A stretch of 64,000 nt of DNA from Capra hircus (taxonomy: Eukaryota > Chordata > Mammalia > Artiodactyla > Bovidae): contig NC_030821.1 in the NCBI RefSeq assembly GCF_001704415.2, positions 42,139,710 to 42,203,709 of the forward strand. The letters are read 5' to 3'. This document shows, piece after piece, positions 1 through 11,643 of this stretch. The notes beneath the pieces are model-generated. The model made no database searches. It was not told where the DNA came from and saw only the letters and a program-made list of their open reading frames with translations. The position numbers and the translations under genes are program-made. Positions within the stretch are counted from its first letter, which is position 1. Each line of letters begins with the position of its first letter.

Positions 1-2840
1 ATGTGAAACTTTTTCTTTTTTACCATTCACAGTGACCCGCAACAAATTTTTGCTAAAAAAAAAATCTGTTTTCGCAAGCCCTGCTGACTCTGATTTCTGC
101 CCACAGCATGTAACAGGATCCTCTTAAATTCTGATTTTTTCAATGGAAAAACTTTTACAACTCCCAAACATATTCTGTTACAGTAGTTTATTTTTTAAAA
201 AAACTTTTCTCCCATTTTAATTGGAGTGGTTCTATTCCATACAAACAAGCAAATTCCCCGAATAAGAAAAGCAAGGAAGAGGAGGAATATTAATAACTGT
301 GATTCAATATAAACTATGAGTTTTAGTAATTTATTAAAATATTTTTATGTGCTTCTTTTAAAAATACATAAATGGGCACAGGTGGTATTTATTTGGTCTT
401 AGATTAGTTGGATAAGGGTTAGCATTCTGAAATTCAAACAAACAACACACAAAAAACTTCATACACAGGATCAAACATGTTGATTCCTACCTTCCCTCCC
501 CCACCTCTCTCGGTTTTCGCATCTGAAAATGGTTAGTACGAAAAGAATAACTAGCTGGTGAGCCTTTCCAAATACCAAAAGACAGGACCCATATATTATA
601 TTTGGTTAACGCTCATGGACAGAAGTTTTCGTATTTTTTCTTTAATCGCAAGAAGTTCTGTTCTATAGCGTCATTCCCCAAATTTTTGTAAAAGGTTAAG
701 TTTCTGATCATTCCCAGTCCCACACAAAGCAGCTCAGCACAGTGCCTGTAAGTGATAGTTCATCACCTGCAAAAACAAATGTTGCATCGTTTAGCTCCGC
801 CAACAAGACCTGGAAGAGGCAAAAGATGAGATTTTTGAATACCTGGAGACAAGCTTTTCTTTCCTTAGGATGGACACTTACAAAGATACTCAAGCCTGGA
901 TCTAAACAGGAACATGCCTGTACCCTTCACAACACACCGGCCTCAATTCGGGTCCAAGAGGGAAGAGACAATCCAGGAATTGACCTTCTCAAGTCCCAGA
1001 CACCGACCAGATCTGCCTGAGGCCACAGGAAGCAGGAGGGTGTGTGCCCGGAGTCTGCACGTTGGGGTGGTGGGGGTGGTATTTGCTATTATAACTCACC
1101 GAAACACTTTCCAGAGGGGAGGGGGGAGAAATTAAACTCTTTTTTCTCATGTAAATGGAGGACCCATCCACTCCAATTGGTATTCCACTAGTGCCATTTC
1201 TAAGATTTCAGTCTTTGATATATTTATTAATAAATAAATCACCCCGCGATTTTCTTTCCTGCGCAGTCCTCCTCTTTTCCATGCCTACTGGGAATCCGTA
1301 TGCTTGTTGATTCGAGTGAATTAAAAATGGCACCAAGAAAAAGGAGCAAGGGCTATTTAACAACGTATTTCCTTGTGTCTCAAGTCCGCGCAGTTGCACA
1401 GAACCTCGTTCCTTGTCACTCCGCTGTTAAGAACAGCAGGCCACAGCCATTCAGGCTGCCCCATCAACTGTGAGTTTTAATTTGAGCCACTTTCACATTA
1501 AAGAAAAAGGAAAAAGAATCTTACTTTTTCCGCCAACCCATCTTCACCCCGTGTTGCACCACCTAAAGCTTTCAGGCGATGCTCTACTCCGGATCAAGCC
1601 AAGCATATCAAGGGTGCCTGTAACACTCACAGGCTAATGAACAATGCACAAAAACAAAGGGAACAGCAAGGCTCCTATTATCTGATCTTCCGTAAAACAC
1701 AAAAAACGGCCTGCTCTGGTGCAGAGGAAGTGCCAGGAAGCCTGCAGGTGTGAGCCGGTTAAAAGAAAAGGCTTGGGCTAAATAGATTCTTTGACTGTCA
1801 CGGATTAGACTCATGGCCCGAGTGGTAACACACATCTTTTCCTTTAATTTACAAAATTTTCTCACGCGTCTGCAAGAGTTCACCCCATCAGGGGCTTTCG
1901 GAGGCCATTGAAACGTCTTAAGTTTTAATTAAGTTGGAGTTGTCAGAAGAAAGCCTTTTTGGCACAGAGTCAGGGTCATTAATTACTGCTATCTTTGTTT
2001 CTTTCTGTAAAGAGAATTCTGATGACTTGTTGGGTTCCTTACCCAGCCTACATTTTCCACCCTGCAGTTCCCATTCAGTTCCAAGTGGGACTTGATTAAG
2101 CAGTTTACCAATTACTTCCATCAGTGTTAGGTACAAAGCATTTACACAATCTTAAATCTTTAAAAAAGAAAAAAAAGCATTTCTCATTAGTGGTTTAGGG
2201 AACAGTATTAATAACAAATTCATCTAGTAAGTGATCAAGCAGCTGGATTCTTGCATGAGTTTTTGCATTTAAATATAAATATTCTCACATTTTTCACATC
2301 ATTATCTATTCAACTCCCCTATTCATATTCTCACAGCCTGTGACTTTGCCTTTTTAGGCAATGCTAATCAATTTTAAAATTATTTACTTTACCTCATAAT
2401 ACAGAACTCTAGCTGGAAACATCCAATTTTGCCTGCTATCTTTTCAATCAGGCCAGTGTTTTTATTGTTTCTAGATAAAACTGACTGCTACTATCACTGA
2501 TAATATTTTGTAGATTATAGAAAAGCAAAAGTTTTAGATGGTTTGTTAGTATGCTTCATATACCTCTAAAATAAATTTGTAGCTATTTGGACCAAGTATC
2601 TACACCAATACAAATCTTTTGGAATTGATTGTCATGTAAAAAAATTTCAAAGTTTTAAAACGCTACACAGACCTAAATACAGGTTATACATATCTGATTA
2701 TATATGTAAAAGTTAGGAAATAACTTTTAATAATTTAAAAAATCATGAATTTAAATCCTGATATTTATGGGAAAGCATAATATTTTGAAACAATTTTCTT
2801 TGAAGACTCTCCTTTAGAGTATATATTTTGTATGTGTCCT
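1..2840. other. Repeat-free, non-coding interval
   Basis: I recognise no interspersed repeat and no convincing exon here. The middle part (about 700-1900) is less AT-rich than its surroundings and has scattered CpGs, but not at CpG-island density. The open frames are short on both strands and lack paired splice sites. It may be intergenic, intronic or a conserved non-coding segment; cross-species alignment would be needed to tell. Confidence 0.5.
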
Positions 2841-2854
2841 TTAGAAAGATTATG

Positions 2855-3066
2855 TATGGGCTTCCCTGGTGGCTCAGATGGTAAAGAGTCTGCCTGCAGT
2901 GCAGGAGGCTAGAGTTCAATCCCTGGGTCAGGAAGAGCACCTGCAGAAGGGAATGGCTACCCACTCCAGTAGTCTTGCCTGGAGAATCCCATGGACTTGA
3001 GAAGCCTCCATGGCAGGTTACAGTCTCTACGGTGCAAAAAGTCAGGTACAACTGAGCGATTAACAC
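2855..3066 (+). mobile_element. Bov-tA SINE
   Basis: Complete Bov-tA element. It opens with the tRNA-Glu-like head (GGGCTTCCCTGGTGGCTCAG), has a degenerate B-box region, then the Bov-A body and a 3' tail resembling the BovB 3' end. A perfect 14-bp target-site duplication TTAGAAAGATTATG lies at 2841-2854 and 3067-3080, so both ends are well defined. The B box is mutated (AGAGTTCAAT), so polymerase III transcription is doubtful. Confidence 0.95.
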
Positions 3067-3080
3067 TTAGAAAGATTATG

Positions 3081-4156
3081 CATAATTTGTTATTCTTCCA
3101 TTTCACAGAAAAAAAAAATAGCAAAAGACATTAAGATTCAGAAGTGAGAATGAAATTGAATAACTCATTCTCTCAGAAATCAGGAAACCTATAAAATAGA
3201 GTAAATGTGAATCAAGAAAGATGTCTTTCTATTCGCTGATATGGCTAGAATTAGCGTTTGAACTTAGCAACATCTATTTTGAAATCTGAATGAAATGGGT
3301 GGGAAAAGATTTACAAACCTGGGCAAATTCAATTACCAGAATCACCCAGTTCTTCTTGATAAACCTACGATACCACTTCATTTTTTTTTCCAGTAATCTC
3401 ATCATCACCTGCCATGATTAACAATAACAGACGTGTTACCACCAAATATGTGCCATTTTAGACCCCGAGCTCTGAATGCCGTAATAGCACTCATCACTAT
3501 AATGATAATAACTCATCATTATCTGATGATTCTCAGATGAGAAACTTCTGAGCCCAGAATTTGGACTAGGTTTCAGTGTAGGGAAAGCCAAAACAACCAA
3601 TGCTTTCATTCATTCGGGTCCAAAAATGGGTTGCTTTGGAAGGGATAGGAAAATTCCTGGTTTGACTGAATAGCTGATGCTGTCATGTCTTACAGATAAA
3701 ACTATGTATTTTTTTGCCATTATACTCTTACTTATTAAGCCTGAAATGATGCACCTGGAAAAAAAAAGAGAGGTATAATTTTCCTCTAGTCCTCAATAAA
3801 AGTTCTAAATGTCATTTCTAATCCATAGCAAAAGATATACATTCAGAAGTATAGATGAAATAAATTAGATCATCAAATGTAACCACTTGGTTCATTTTTT
3901 TAAAATCTAAGTTTTCTAAAAAGTAGTGAGGTAATAGTCTCATGTAGATAACTTCGAAGCCAAATATTAAAGTGAAATTCATCTTCCAGGGTTAAACAGT
4001 TACAGAATATACAGAATATGAAGGCTCCATTCTCCCACTCATTGTTTACACATCTTTTGTATCACCCCAGAGACCATGACTTATAAGACTATGCTTTTCA
4101 CCTTCAAACCACTTGTAAAAGTGTGAGGATTAAGTAGGCACTCAAGAATTGAGTCA
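3081..4156. other. Unique AT-rich interval
   Basis: No repeat family or coding segment recognised. Short A-runs and imperfect ATCATTATCTGATGA-type repeats near 3500-3540 are the only visible structure. Confidence 0.5.
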
Positions 4157-4367
4157 ATGTCCATGGGGTCGCTAAGAGTCAGACACGACTGAGCAACTTC
4201 ACTTTCACTTTTCTCTTTCATGCATTGGAGAAGGAAATGGCAACCCGCTCCAGTGTTCTTGGCTGTAGAATCCCATGTGACCCCCATGGACTGCAGCCTA
4301 CCAGGCTCCTCCATCCATGGGATTTTCCAGGCAAGAGTACTGGAGTGGGGTGCCATTGCCTTATTTA
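4157..4367 (-). mobile_element. Rearranged BovA2 SINE with inverted halves
   Basis: BovA2 sequence appears in two opposed blocks. From 4157 to about 4276 it reads in one direction: the inter-monomer CTTTCACTTT spacer, ATGCATTGGAGAAGG, then an interrupted second monomer. From about 4282 to 4367 it reads in the opposite direction (CATGGACTGCAGCC through GGAGTGGGGTGCCATTGCC). The two intact BovA2 copies in this window (16252-16516 and 52746-53013) carry the same parts collinearly, so this copy holds an internal inversion centred near 4280. No target-site duplication was found. Confidence 0.75.
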
Positions 4368-4453
4368 CAGATTTAGATAATAATTCTAGGACATATAACC
4401 TCATCTAATAATGTTATGAACCAATTCAGCCCACCCCTGGTTTATCTGAATCT

Positions 4454-4625
4454 GGAGACCTGGGTTCGATTCTTGGGTCGGGGAAGACCCCCATGGGAAA
4501 GGGACTAGCAACCCACTCCAGTATTCTTGCCTGGCAAATCCCATGGACAGAGGAGCCTGGTGGGCTACAGTCCATGGGATTGCAAGGAGTCAGACACAAC
4601 TGAGTGACTACGCTTTCTTTCTTTC
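4454..4625 (+). mobile_element. 5'-truncated Bov-tA SINE
   Basis: The element starts within the tRNA-derived head just before the B box (GGGTTCGATTC) and continues through the Bov-A body to a CTTTCTTTCTTTC tail. A probable 10-bp target-site duplication with one mismatch flanks it: ATCTGAATCT at 4444-4453 and ATCTGACTCT at 4626-4635. The A-box half is missing, so this copy lacks a complete internal promoter. Confidence 0.9.
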
Positions 4626-4759
4626 ATCTGACTCTAGTCTGGATATAGTATTTCTAAATATGGCTCTTTCCTATGTTAAACTTTTTCTGGGTTGTCTGAG
4701 TGAACGTGAAATGGTTACTTATGTGGAGTTTGGAAAGTTAATGGGATCCACTTTTTAAC

Positions 4760-5350
4760 CACGTTCAGTTCCACAGACACTGGGTGTGCGCACCATGGCA
4801 AGTGCTGGACAAGGTATTAAAGATGCAGAGGAGGCTCCGTATTTCCTTAGCAAGCTCATGGCCTCAGAGAAACAAAAAACCACCGCAGCCTGGTGCGGTA
4901 AGGTGTCTCTCTGGGGAGAAACAGATTTCGCAGTAGGTGAAAGGTGGCACTGCCAGGCCCACCCATGATTAGCCTTGTAGACAGCAGGTGGAAGGGCAGA
5001 TGGAGTGATGCGTGTGTCCTGCCTGGAGGTAACAGAAAATGGGGCACATCTGATGCACTTAAGGATGTGGCCTGAGAGGTACATTTGGACAGAATGTGAA
5101 GTACCTGGTATGGCAGGCTGAGACTGGACTCAGAACTGAATGACCTGGGGAGTCACTGAAAGTTAAGTGGGAACGAGATGGGCTTAGTCTTTTTGGCCAT
5201 GCAGCATATGGGATCTTCCCCTCAAAGAGGGATCAAATCCCATGCTGCCTGCATTGGGAACATGGAGTCTTAACTACTGGATCACCAGGGAAATCTGAAA
5301 TGGGCTTAATCTTCATGCTTCAGAAAGACCAATGCAGCCTCAGCAGATGG
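4760..5350 (+). repeat. Ancient degenerate interspersed repeat (L1ME/L2-like)
   Basis: The text resembles the old mammalian repeat with phrases such as 'tgctggacaaggtattaaagatgcagaggagg', 'ggatgtggcctgagaggta' and 'agaaagaccaatgcagcc'. It is heavily diverged and interrupted by the CHR SINE at 5193-5299. Family assignment is from memory and uncertain. Short ORFs here are not genes. Confidence 0.4.
5193..5299 (-). mobile_element. CHR-type tRNA-Glu SINE (CHR-2-like)
   Basis: Read on the minus strand it has the CHR head (TTTCCCTGGTGATCCAGTAG), a degenerate B box and the short 'catgctgcatggccaaaaag' end. A 14-bp duplication with one mismatch flanks it: ATGGGCTTAGTCTT at 5178-5191 and ATGGGCTTAATCTT at 5300-5313. 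CHR SINEs predate ruminants, which fits the greater divergence. Confidence 0.85.
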
Positions 5351-5711
5351 GGTGAGCAGTCTGGCTGTATGTCCCTTAAAACAGCGAGGAAGTAGTGACA
5401 TAGCCCATCACTGTTCCTCCACTTGGCCACTGGCTTTTGCCCTAATTCTCCTGAGGTTTCTTCTCAGTCTCCCTTACCCAACGTTAATGTATCTGTGCCT
5501 CCCAGAGTTTAGTACTCACATTCAGGTGACTCCCGGATTTCAATCGCTAACCCAGATCTCTTTTCTGGGATCTAAATTCATTTCGTATGAATATCATCTT
5601 GACATATCCCTTTGGATGTGTCACAGCAACCCAAACTCAAAAACCACAAAGCTAAATGGATTCTCCATTTTAATTTGTCACCTACTCTTTCCCACACTAA
5701 CTTCTATCAAG

Positions 5712-6175
5712 TCCTTTTTTATATACTAGGTACCATTCTAAATCGCTTATGTATGTTCTTTGATCCAATCCCCACAATATGGCCTCCTACAGAGTAGGTG
5801 GGGCTTCCCAAGGTGGCTCGGTGGTAAAGAATCTGCCTGCCAATGCAGGAGACTCAAGAGATGTGGGTTCAGTCCCTGGGTCAGGAAGATCCCCTGGAGA
5901 AGGAAATGGCAAGCCACTCCAGTATTCTTGCCTGGAAAATTGCATCGACAGCAGAGCCTGGCAGGCTGAAGTTCACGGGGTTGCAAACAGTCAGACATAA
6001 CTGAGCACAGGGCACGCACAGAGTAGGTACTAATCTTATCCTACACTGTAGAGATGCAGAAATCGAGGCAAATAGAAGTTAATTGGTTTGCCCAAGGTCA
6101 TCATTTGCCCAATGTTATAATGTCAGTGAGAGAGGCAGTCAGGCTGAACACCTGTACTCTTCACTATGACACCAT
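5712..6175 (-). mobile_element. MIR SINE split by a younger Bov-tA
   Basis: Two halves of one MIR lie on either side of the Bov-tA at 5800-6017. The left half (5712-5799) has 'tactaggtaccattctaaatcgctt' text. The right half (6029-6175) has 'gcccaaggtcatca', matching the MIR core in reverse. The halves are collinear, with only the 11-bp duplication repeated between them, so the MIR was the target. Confidence 0.85.
5800..6017 (+). mobile_element. Bov-tA SINE inserted in a MIR
   Basis: Full Bov-tA with head, B box GGGTTCAGTCC, Bov-A body and BovB-like tail. A perfect 11-bp target-site duplication ACAGAGTAGGT lies at 5789-5799 and 6018-6028. Removing the element and one duplication restores a continuous MIR. 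Confidence 0.95.
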
Positions 6176-6424
6176 ATTCCTTCCCCAACCATTTCTGTTA
6201 GTGGCACCTCGAATTCAACCAAGGACTCATTCCAGAAATCCAGAAGTAATTTTTGATGCTTTTTCTCCCTTACCACCTGCATCTAAGCACCTTCCTAAAT
6301 ATACCTCCTATTTCTCCATCTATCAGCTTTCCTGCCTGTTCCATTTCAGGCCATCAACACTTATCCCTTCTATTCAATTCAGACAGTAACCACAGCACCT
6401 TGAAACAGCAATCTGATTCTGATT

Positions 6425-6660
6425 CATTCACTCAACAACTTATAAGACATCTTTGTTAGGTGTCATGCACTGTTCTAAGTGCTGCAATTGCAGCAGTGAA
6501 TAAAACAAGTCCCTGCCCTCACAGAGCCTACAGTCAAGAATCTGAAAAGAAATAAAACAAACATGTAAAGATATACATTCAGGTAATGATTGGAGCTGTG
6601 AAGGAAAACCAAACAGGATAGAGTAGGCAGAGTGGGTAGGAATGGTGGAAGAAAATATTA
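6425..6660 (+). repeat. Ancient mammalian interspersed repeat, family uncertain
   Basis: Text such as 'attcattcactcaacaac', 'catgcactgttctaagtgctg' and 'ccctgccctcacagagcctaca' is the widespread old mammalian repeat motif (L1M-type 3' UTR or similar). It is diverged and has no sharp ends. Confidence 0.55.
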
Positions 6661-6699
6661 TTGGAGAAACTAACCTGATAAATTCACACACCAAATTAA

Positions 6700-7335
6700 C
6701 TTCCTTCAATGGTTTTCCTTTACTTTTATGAAAAAACCTAAAATCATTAACACAATTCTAAGGTGACCATATGGCAGGGCCTTCCCCTATCTCTTCCAAT
6801 TTAACATCAATTGCCCCTTCATTTAAAAATATTTCAGCTTTGAGGATTAAGTACACGGTCCTTATACCGAAGGGCCTGGCACAGTTTGTCTTCAACCCAC
6901 CTGGAGCTTTGGTTCATTCATCTTCCTTACTTGTTCACTTTAGTCCAACTATTCCAGTTTCAGATCTTACAAGTAAGGCTCATTGAAAGGGTAAAGCTTG
7001 CAGATTTCCCTCTACCTTCAATGCTTTCCTCCCTGTTTTGTCTTACTCTCATTCATCCTCTAAGTCACAGCCTTTCAATTTAAGGGCCTTTTCTTTTTCT
7101 TAAGAAACCTGCCTGTTTTTCCTCACCTCTTTTACTCTGAATTTTTTCTTTAGAACATTTATCCCATTGACAATTAAATAGTAATATCATTGGTTAATAC
7201 ATGATTGTCTTCTCCACCAGATTGAAGCTTCTTGGTGGTATGGGATGACTCTTTCTTATGCATTGTTTGATTTCCAGTACCTTATTAATGCCCAGTACAT
7301 AGCCATATGCTAAGTAATATGGTCTGAAAGAACAG
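6700..7335 (+). mobile_element. L2 LINE 3' fragment
   Basis: Degenerate L2. It begins with the 'caatggttttcctttac ... cctaaaatcattaacac' equivalent of the conserved L2 segment and ends with 'ccaccagattgaagcttcttggtgg ... cagtaccttattaatgcccagtacatagc', the typical L2 3' end. Ends are approximate and no duplication survives. The open frames across it carry no recognisable domain. Confidence 0.65.
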
Positions 7336-8808
7336 TGAGGCAGAACTAGTGGCAGGCAAGAGAGAAGGACCCAACAGACTGAAGAGTTAATCAGGACAGA
7401 ATATTGAATAGATCTTGACTGAATGACTGAATACAGTGGAGGGCAGTAGAAAGAAGATTAAATGTAACTGCCTGCTTTCTCCCTAGTCTGGGCAAGTGAA
7501 TGGAAGATGCTGCCATGGACAGAGATGGGAGATAATGACCAGTATGGTGAAAGAGTTATGCTATATTTTAGACTATGAGATGTTTAGAGAGAGATGATTA
7601 ATTAGGGAAAGATGTGTTTTATAACAATGATATTTTTAACAGAACCTGTCTCAACTCAGGTCCAAGAAATCTTCACAAGCTGTGAAAGTGCCAGCAATTC
7701 CCATTTTCCTGGCAGAAGGATAGTTTTTAAAATTCATAGTCTTTATTTTGCCTCTCCAGCTTCAATTTTGGGGAAGCAAGCATCAGGTCACTGTATTGAG
7801 ATAGCAGCAGGAGGCCAAGGTCCACACCCACAGGTTTCTGACCTCACTTTTGATTCTACAAATGGATATGCTATTCAAAAGTAGTTTGGGGAAAAAAAAA
7901 AAAAAGCATAGAAGACCTGATAAGAGGACAGAAGAAAGTGTAATCTGTGTAAAACATTAAACTTTGGGGGTTTATTTGATGTTATTTAAAAGTTATTTTT
8001 AAGATTTTGGTTCCATGTGCTTTTAGTCAATACACACTGGTACGTATGACAATGGGTATTTGCAAATACAATGACATTTCCAAAAACAATGATATCAAGA
8101 GACCCTTGACTCCGAAAGTAGAATCAAGCCAAACTGATTCAATGGAAAACTTTTCAAATTCTATAATGATAGACAAAATGATATGCCAGGTATATGAGAT
8201 GATGTCACAAATAGGAAAACAGTTTCATTCTCCATGTACAAAAGTGATCATGGATCTGGGAAGAGATCATTCTCATTATCCACCTCCCTGGGTTTCCTCA
8301 CAGTGTTGGACATTGCTGGGTGCCTCTTCTTTCTTGATAGCCCTTCTTTTGACTTCATTGAAAAGCTCTCTAAGTTCTTATCCTTCTGGTTGCTTCTGTT
8401 TTGTCTTTTTTGCTGTCTCTTCTTCTTTATCTTAATACAATAGAGATATTTCAGGTGTGCTCTCTGTCTTTCAACAGCAAATATCTTCTGTTTTATTTCA
8501 TTTTCTCTCATAGACTAATTTATCTTCTTGCTGCAGATCACTCACAAATCGAGATACCTAATGACTCCTTCTCCCTAAACATACACCATGCCCCTAGCAA
8601 CCCAAAATGCATCTCCTCCTAGGGTTTCTTCCTTTCCTTCAAACTCTACAGTCTACACATGAGTTTATCACTCTTCCTTTTAAATGTCCCTCTACTCCTC
8701 CTTTGTGCCCTCTGTTTCTGATTAGGATACACAATAGAAACGTGGTGTCATCTCAGACACCTTCTTTCCATTCCTGCCCAGGGCCTTGAGGAAGTTGGAA
8801 GTGTTTAC
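7336..8808. other. Mostly unique sequence, possible old repeat at the right end
   Basis: No gene recognised. From about 8620 the pyrimidine-rich text ('gaaacgtggtgtcatctcagacacc') resembles an old L2/L1M-like repeat that may resume after the SINE at 8809-9016 and run to about 9475. The 142-codon open frame at 8007-8435 has no recognisable domain and no clear splice context. Confidence 0.4.
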
Positions 8809-9016
8809 CTGTTCTTAGGTGGCTCAGAGGTTAAAGTGTCTGCCTGCAATGTGGGAGACCTGGGTTCGATCCCTGGGTTGGGAAGATCCCCTGGAGAAGG
8901 AAATGGCAACCCACTCCAGTATTCTTGCTTGGAGAATCCCATGAACGGAGGAACGTGGTGGGCTACCGTCCACGGGGTCGCAAAGAGTCGGACATGACTG
9001 AGCCACTTCACTTCAT
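8809..9016 (+). mobile_element. Bov-tA SINE
   Basis: Bov-tA with an intact B box (GGGTTCGATCCC), the Bov-A body, and a CpG-containing tail 'ccacggggtcgcaaagagtcgg'. The first bases of the head are altered (TTCTTAGGTGGCTCAG). No convincing target-site duplication is seen. Confidence 0.9.
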
Positions 9017-9475
9017 ACCATCTTCATCCTTATCTTTCTCTCTGCTCCCACTGTCCCTGCCAAAGCTATTTATTTCTCCTTGGAACTATTGTCATCATCC
9101 CCTAAATATCCTGCTTGACCTACAATCACAAGATGAACACTGAGTATCACGGCCTGTGGGTGATTATTTATTACCATTAGTATTATTTCTATATCATCGT
9201 ATGCCAATCCTACAATCAAAATCCATCAGTGGCACGCTAGTGTTTATCAGATTCCCAAATCCTTAACATAGCATTCAGGATTTCACTCTCCTTTCCTGAT
9301 TATTACATTCCTTGCCTTAATGTGCCAGAAAAACTGAACTGTTCACCTTTTTTAATTAAATACCTTCAAGCTACTTCCTTATCTATGTGCTGTTGTTCAT
9401 ATTCTTCCTACTTCCTACTCTTTCCATTTTGCTATATTTACATATCCAGATCCCACCCATTATTTAAAGTCCAAT
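9017..9475. other. Pyrimidine-rich diverged sequence
   Basis: Possible continuation of an old L2/L1M-like repeat ('cccacccattatttaaagtccaatcc' near the end), too diverged to assign. Confidence 0.35.
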
Positions 9476-9482
9476 CCTCAAC

Positions 9483-10173
9483 GATACAGCCACTATGGAG
9501 AACAGTATGGAAGTCCCTTAAAAAGCTAAAAATAGAGTTATCACATGATCCAGCAATTCCAGTCCTGGATAGATATCTAGAGAAAACAATTCAGAAAGAT
9601 ACATGCACCTCCAAGTTCATAGCAGCACTATTTTCAATAGCCAAGACATGGAAACAACCTAAATGTCCATCAACAGATGAATGGAAAAGAAGGTGTGGAA
9701 TATATATACAGCAGAATATTACTCAGAATGAAATATGCCCCTTGCAGCAACATGGATGGACCTAGAGATATTCATATCAGTGAAGCAAGGCAGACAGAGA
9801 AGGACAAATAGCGTATATCGTTTACATGTGGAATCTCAAAAAAGGATATAAATGAATTTATCTACAAAACAGAAATAGATTAACAGGCACAGAAAACAAA
9901 CTTATGATTACCAAAGTGGAAGGAGGGAGGGTTAAATTAGGAGTTTGGAATTAAAATATGCACACTTCTATATGTAAAATAGATAATCAACAGGATCTAT
10001 TGTATAGCACAGAGAAACATAGTCAATATCTTACAATAACCTTTAATGGAAAAAATGCAAAGAAGAATATAGATAAATATAAAACACTGAATCACTTTAC
10101 TATACCCCTGAAACTAACAGAACACTGTAAATCGACTATATTTCAATAAAAATTAAAAAGCAAAACCAAGTAA
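9483..10173 (+). mobile_element. L1 LINE 3' end, 5'-truncated
   Basis: Starts in the C-terminal part of L1 ORF2 ('atacagccactatggagaac', 'cacatgatccagcaattcc', 'agccaagacatggaaacaacc'). It continues through an artiodactyl-type L1 3' UTR ('gatctattgtatagcacag', 'gaatcactttactatacccctgaaac') to the AATAAAAATTAAAAAG end. A short possible duplication CCTCAAC lies at 9476-9482 and 10174-10180. The open frame at 9322-9765 is this ORF2 remnant, not a gene. Confidence 0.9.
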
Positions 10174-10714
10174 CCTCAACAAAAAAGACTTTCTTCAAGC
10201 AGAAATATCCTTGTCCTTCTTTGAACCAAAAAGCATTCTCTCTGAATCCCTCTTCTGGTGTGCAACCTTTTTTTTTGCTTTATTACACTTACTTACACAC
10301 ATACCTTATTTACTCCAACTGTGTGTTCTGCACAGGCTGTCCAGTCCATTTCTACAAAATGTGGTGCTGGGATTCATAATGACCCATGTGCTTCCACTTA
10401 GAAAAGTAGTTCACTTTTAACAGCAATATTGCATTGTGGAAGAACAAAGTTTTACAGAGAGTTCAGAGTTCAATTTTGCTCTACCTTTCCCTATCTGTCT
10501 TTTAAAAGTTAATCCCTTGAAGGCTTTATTTCTTTAGTAAAGTGTGGATAATGTTATCAGTCTCACATATTTTTAATAAGACTGAGTCAGGCCAACACAC
10601 AAACCACTCTGTGAAGATATCTAATAAATGTTGCCTTGCTTCCTCTTCCCAGTTTAAGGTCCTTCCCAAGGAGGCTTTGGTACCCATGAACAGTGATCTT
10701 AAAAAGCAACAAAG
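10174..10714. other. Unique interval
   Basis: No repeat or coding segment recognised. The open frame 10542-10787 runs into the neighbouring SINE and has no domain. Confidence 0.5.
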
Positions 10715-10724
10715 ATGTGCTCAG

Positions 10725-10943
10725 GAACTTCCCTGGGTGGTCCAGTGGTTAAGAATACACCTTCCAATGCAGGGAACACGGGTTTGATCCCTGGCTGAGG
10801 AACTAAGATTCCACATGCTGTGAGGCCACTAAACCTACCCAACACAACTACTGAGCCCGTGTGTTCCAGACCCCATGTGCCACAACTAGAGAGACTGCTC
10901 ACCACAACAAAGACCCAAACAGCCAGATTAAAAAAATAAAAAT
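10725..10943 (+). mobile_element. CHR-type tRNA-Glu SINE, long form
   Basis: Head 'acttccctgggtggtccagtg', B box GGGTTTGATCCC, then the CHR body with 'cacaactactgagcccgtg', 'ccacaactagagagactgc' and 'aaagacccaaacagccag', ending in an A-rich tail. Duplication with one mismatch: ATGTGCTCAG at 10715-10724 and ATGTGCTAAG at 10944-10953. Confidence 0.9.
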
Positions 10944-11100
10944 ATGTGCTAAGAGAACAACAGATTTGGGCATGAAGAAGGCCAGCCAACCAGGAGGACC
11001 CAAGCTGTGTTTCTTAGTCATTGGGACAAAATGGAGGAAAACACAAAGGTTTATAGAAAGAATTTATCTAACCCCAGATGCCAGCATAATACAGGTGATA

Positions 11101-11397
11101 AATCCTAAAGGAAATCAATCCTGAATATTCATTGGAAGGACCGATGCTGAAGTTGAAACTCCAATACTTTGGCCACCTGATGCAAACGGCTGACTCATTA
11201 GAAAAGACCCTGATGTTGGGAAAGAATGAAGGCAGGAGGAGAAGGGGACAACAGAGGACGAGATGGTTGGATGGCATCACCAACTTGATGGACATGAGTT
11301 TGAGCAAGCTTCAGGAGTTGGTCATGAATAGGCAAGCCTGGTATACTGCAGCCCATGGGGTCATAAAGAGTTGGACACAACTGAGCGACTGAACTGA
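11101..11397 (+). mobile_element. BovB LINE 3' end, 5'-truncated
   Basis: About 300 bp of BovB 3' terminus, from 'cctaaaggaaatcaatcctg' through 'gaaaagaccctgatgttggg' and 'gatggttggatggcatcacc' to the 'gagcgactgaactga' end. Probable 12-bp duplication with two mismatches: ATACAGGTGATA at 11089-11100 and ATACAAGTGGTA at 11398-11409. The open frame across it is the C-terminal tail of the BovB polyprotein. Confidence 0.93.
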
Positions 11398-11454
11398 ATA
11401 CAAGTGGTAGGGAAGGGATTGGAACTAAGTTACACTGACTGAATATAAGCTGCT

Positions 11455-11605
11455 GTAAGATGCTTTTATGTCACCTCAGTTAATCCCCATTTTACTGGTA
11501 TGGAAACTGAACTCCTATGAAATTAAGGCACTTCTGTCACCTATCAGTTTATAAAGTTGGGATGCAAGCTTAGGACATGCTGATTCCTAAACTCCCATCT
11601 TGTTC
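11455..11605 (-). mobile_element. MIR SINE fragment
   Basis: Reverse-orientation MIR text: 'ttaatccccattttactggtatggaaactgaa', 'aattaaggcacttctgtcacc', 'gggatgcaagcttaggacatg'. Old and diverged, with approximate ends. Confidence 0.65.
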
Positions 11606-11643
11606 ACACATACACACACACAGACACACACACAGACTCACCC
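11606..11643. repeat. Interrupted (CA)n microsatellite
   Basis: A short CA-rich run (ACACATACACACACACAGAC pattern) adjoining the MIR fragment. Confidence 0.85.

Noticed and set aside
742..1020. Open frames on both strands near 700-1020, and acceptor-like TTTTTGCAG/CTCTTCCAG sites on the minus strand
   Set aside because: A 43-bp minus-strand exon could be drawn, but the peptide is short, uninformative and unsupported by neighbouring exons.
8007..8435. 142-codon open frame
   Set aside because: No domain, biased pyrimidine-rich C-terminus, no splice context; probably chance.
9322..9765. 147-codon open frame
   Set aside because: Composed of unique sequence running into an L1 ORF2 fragment.
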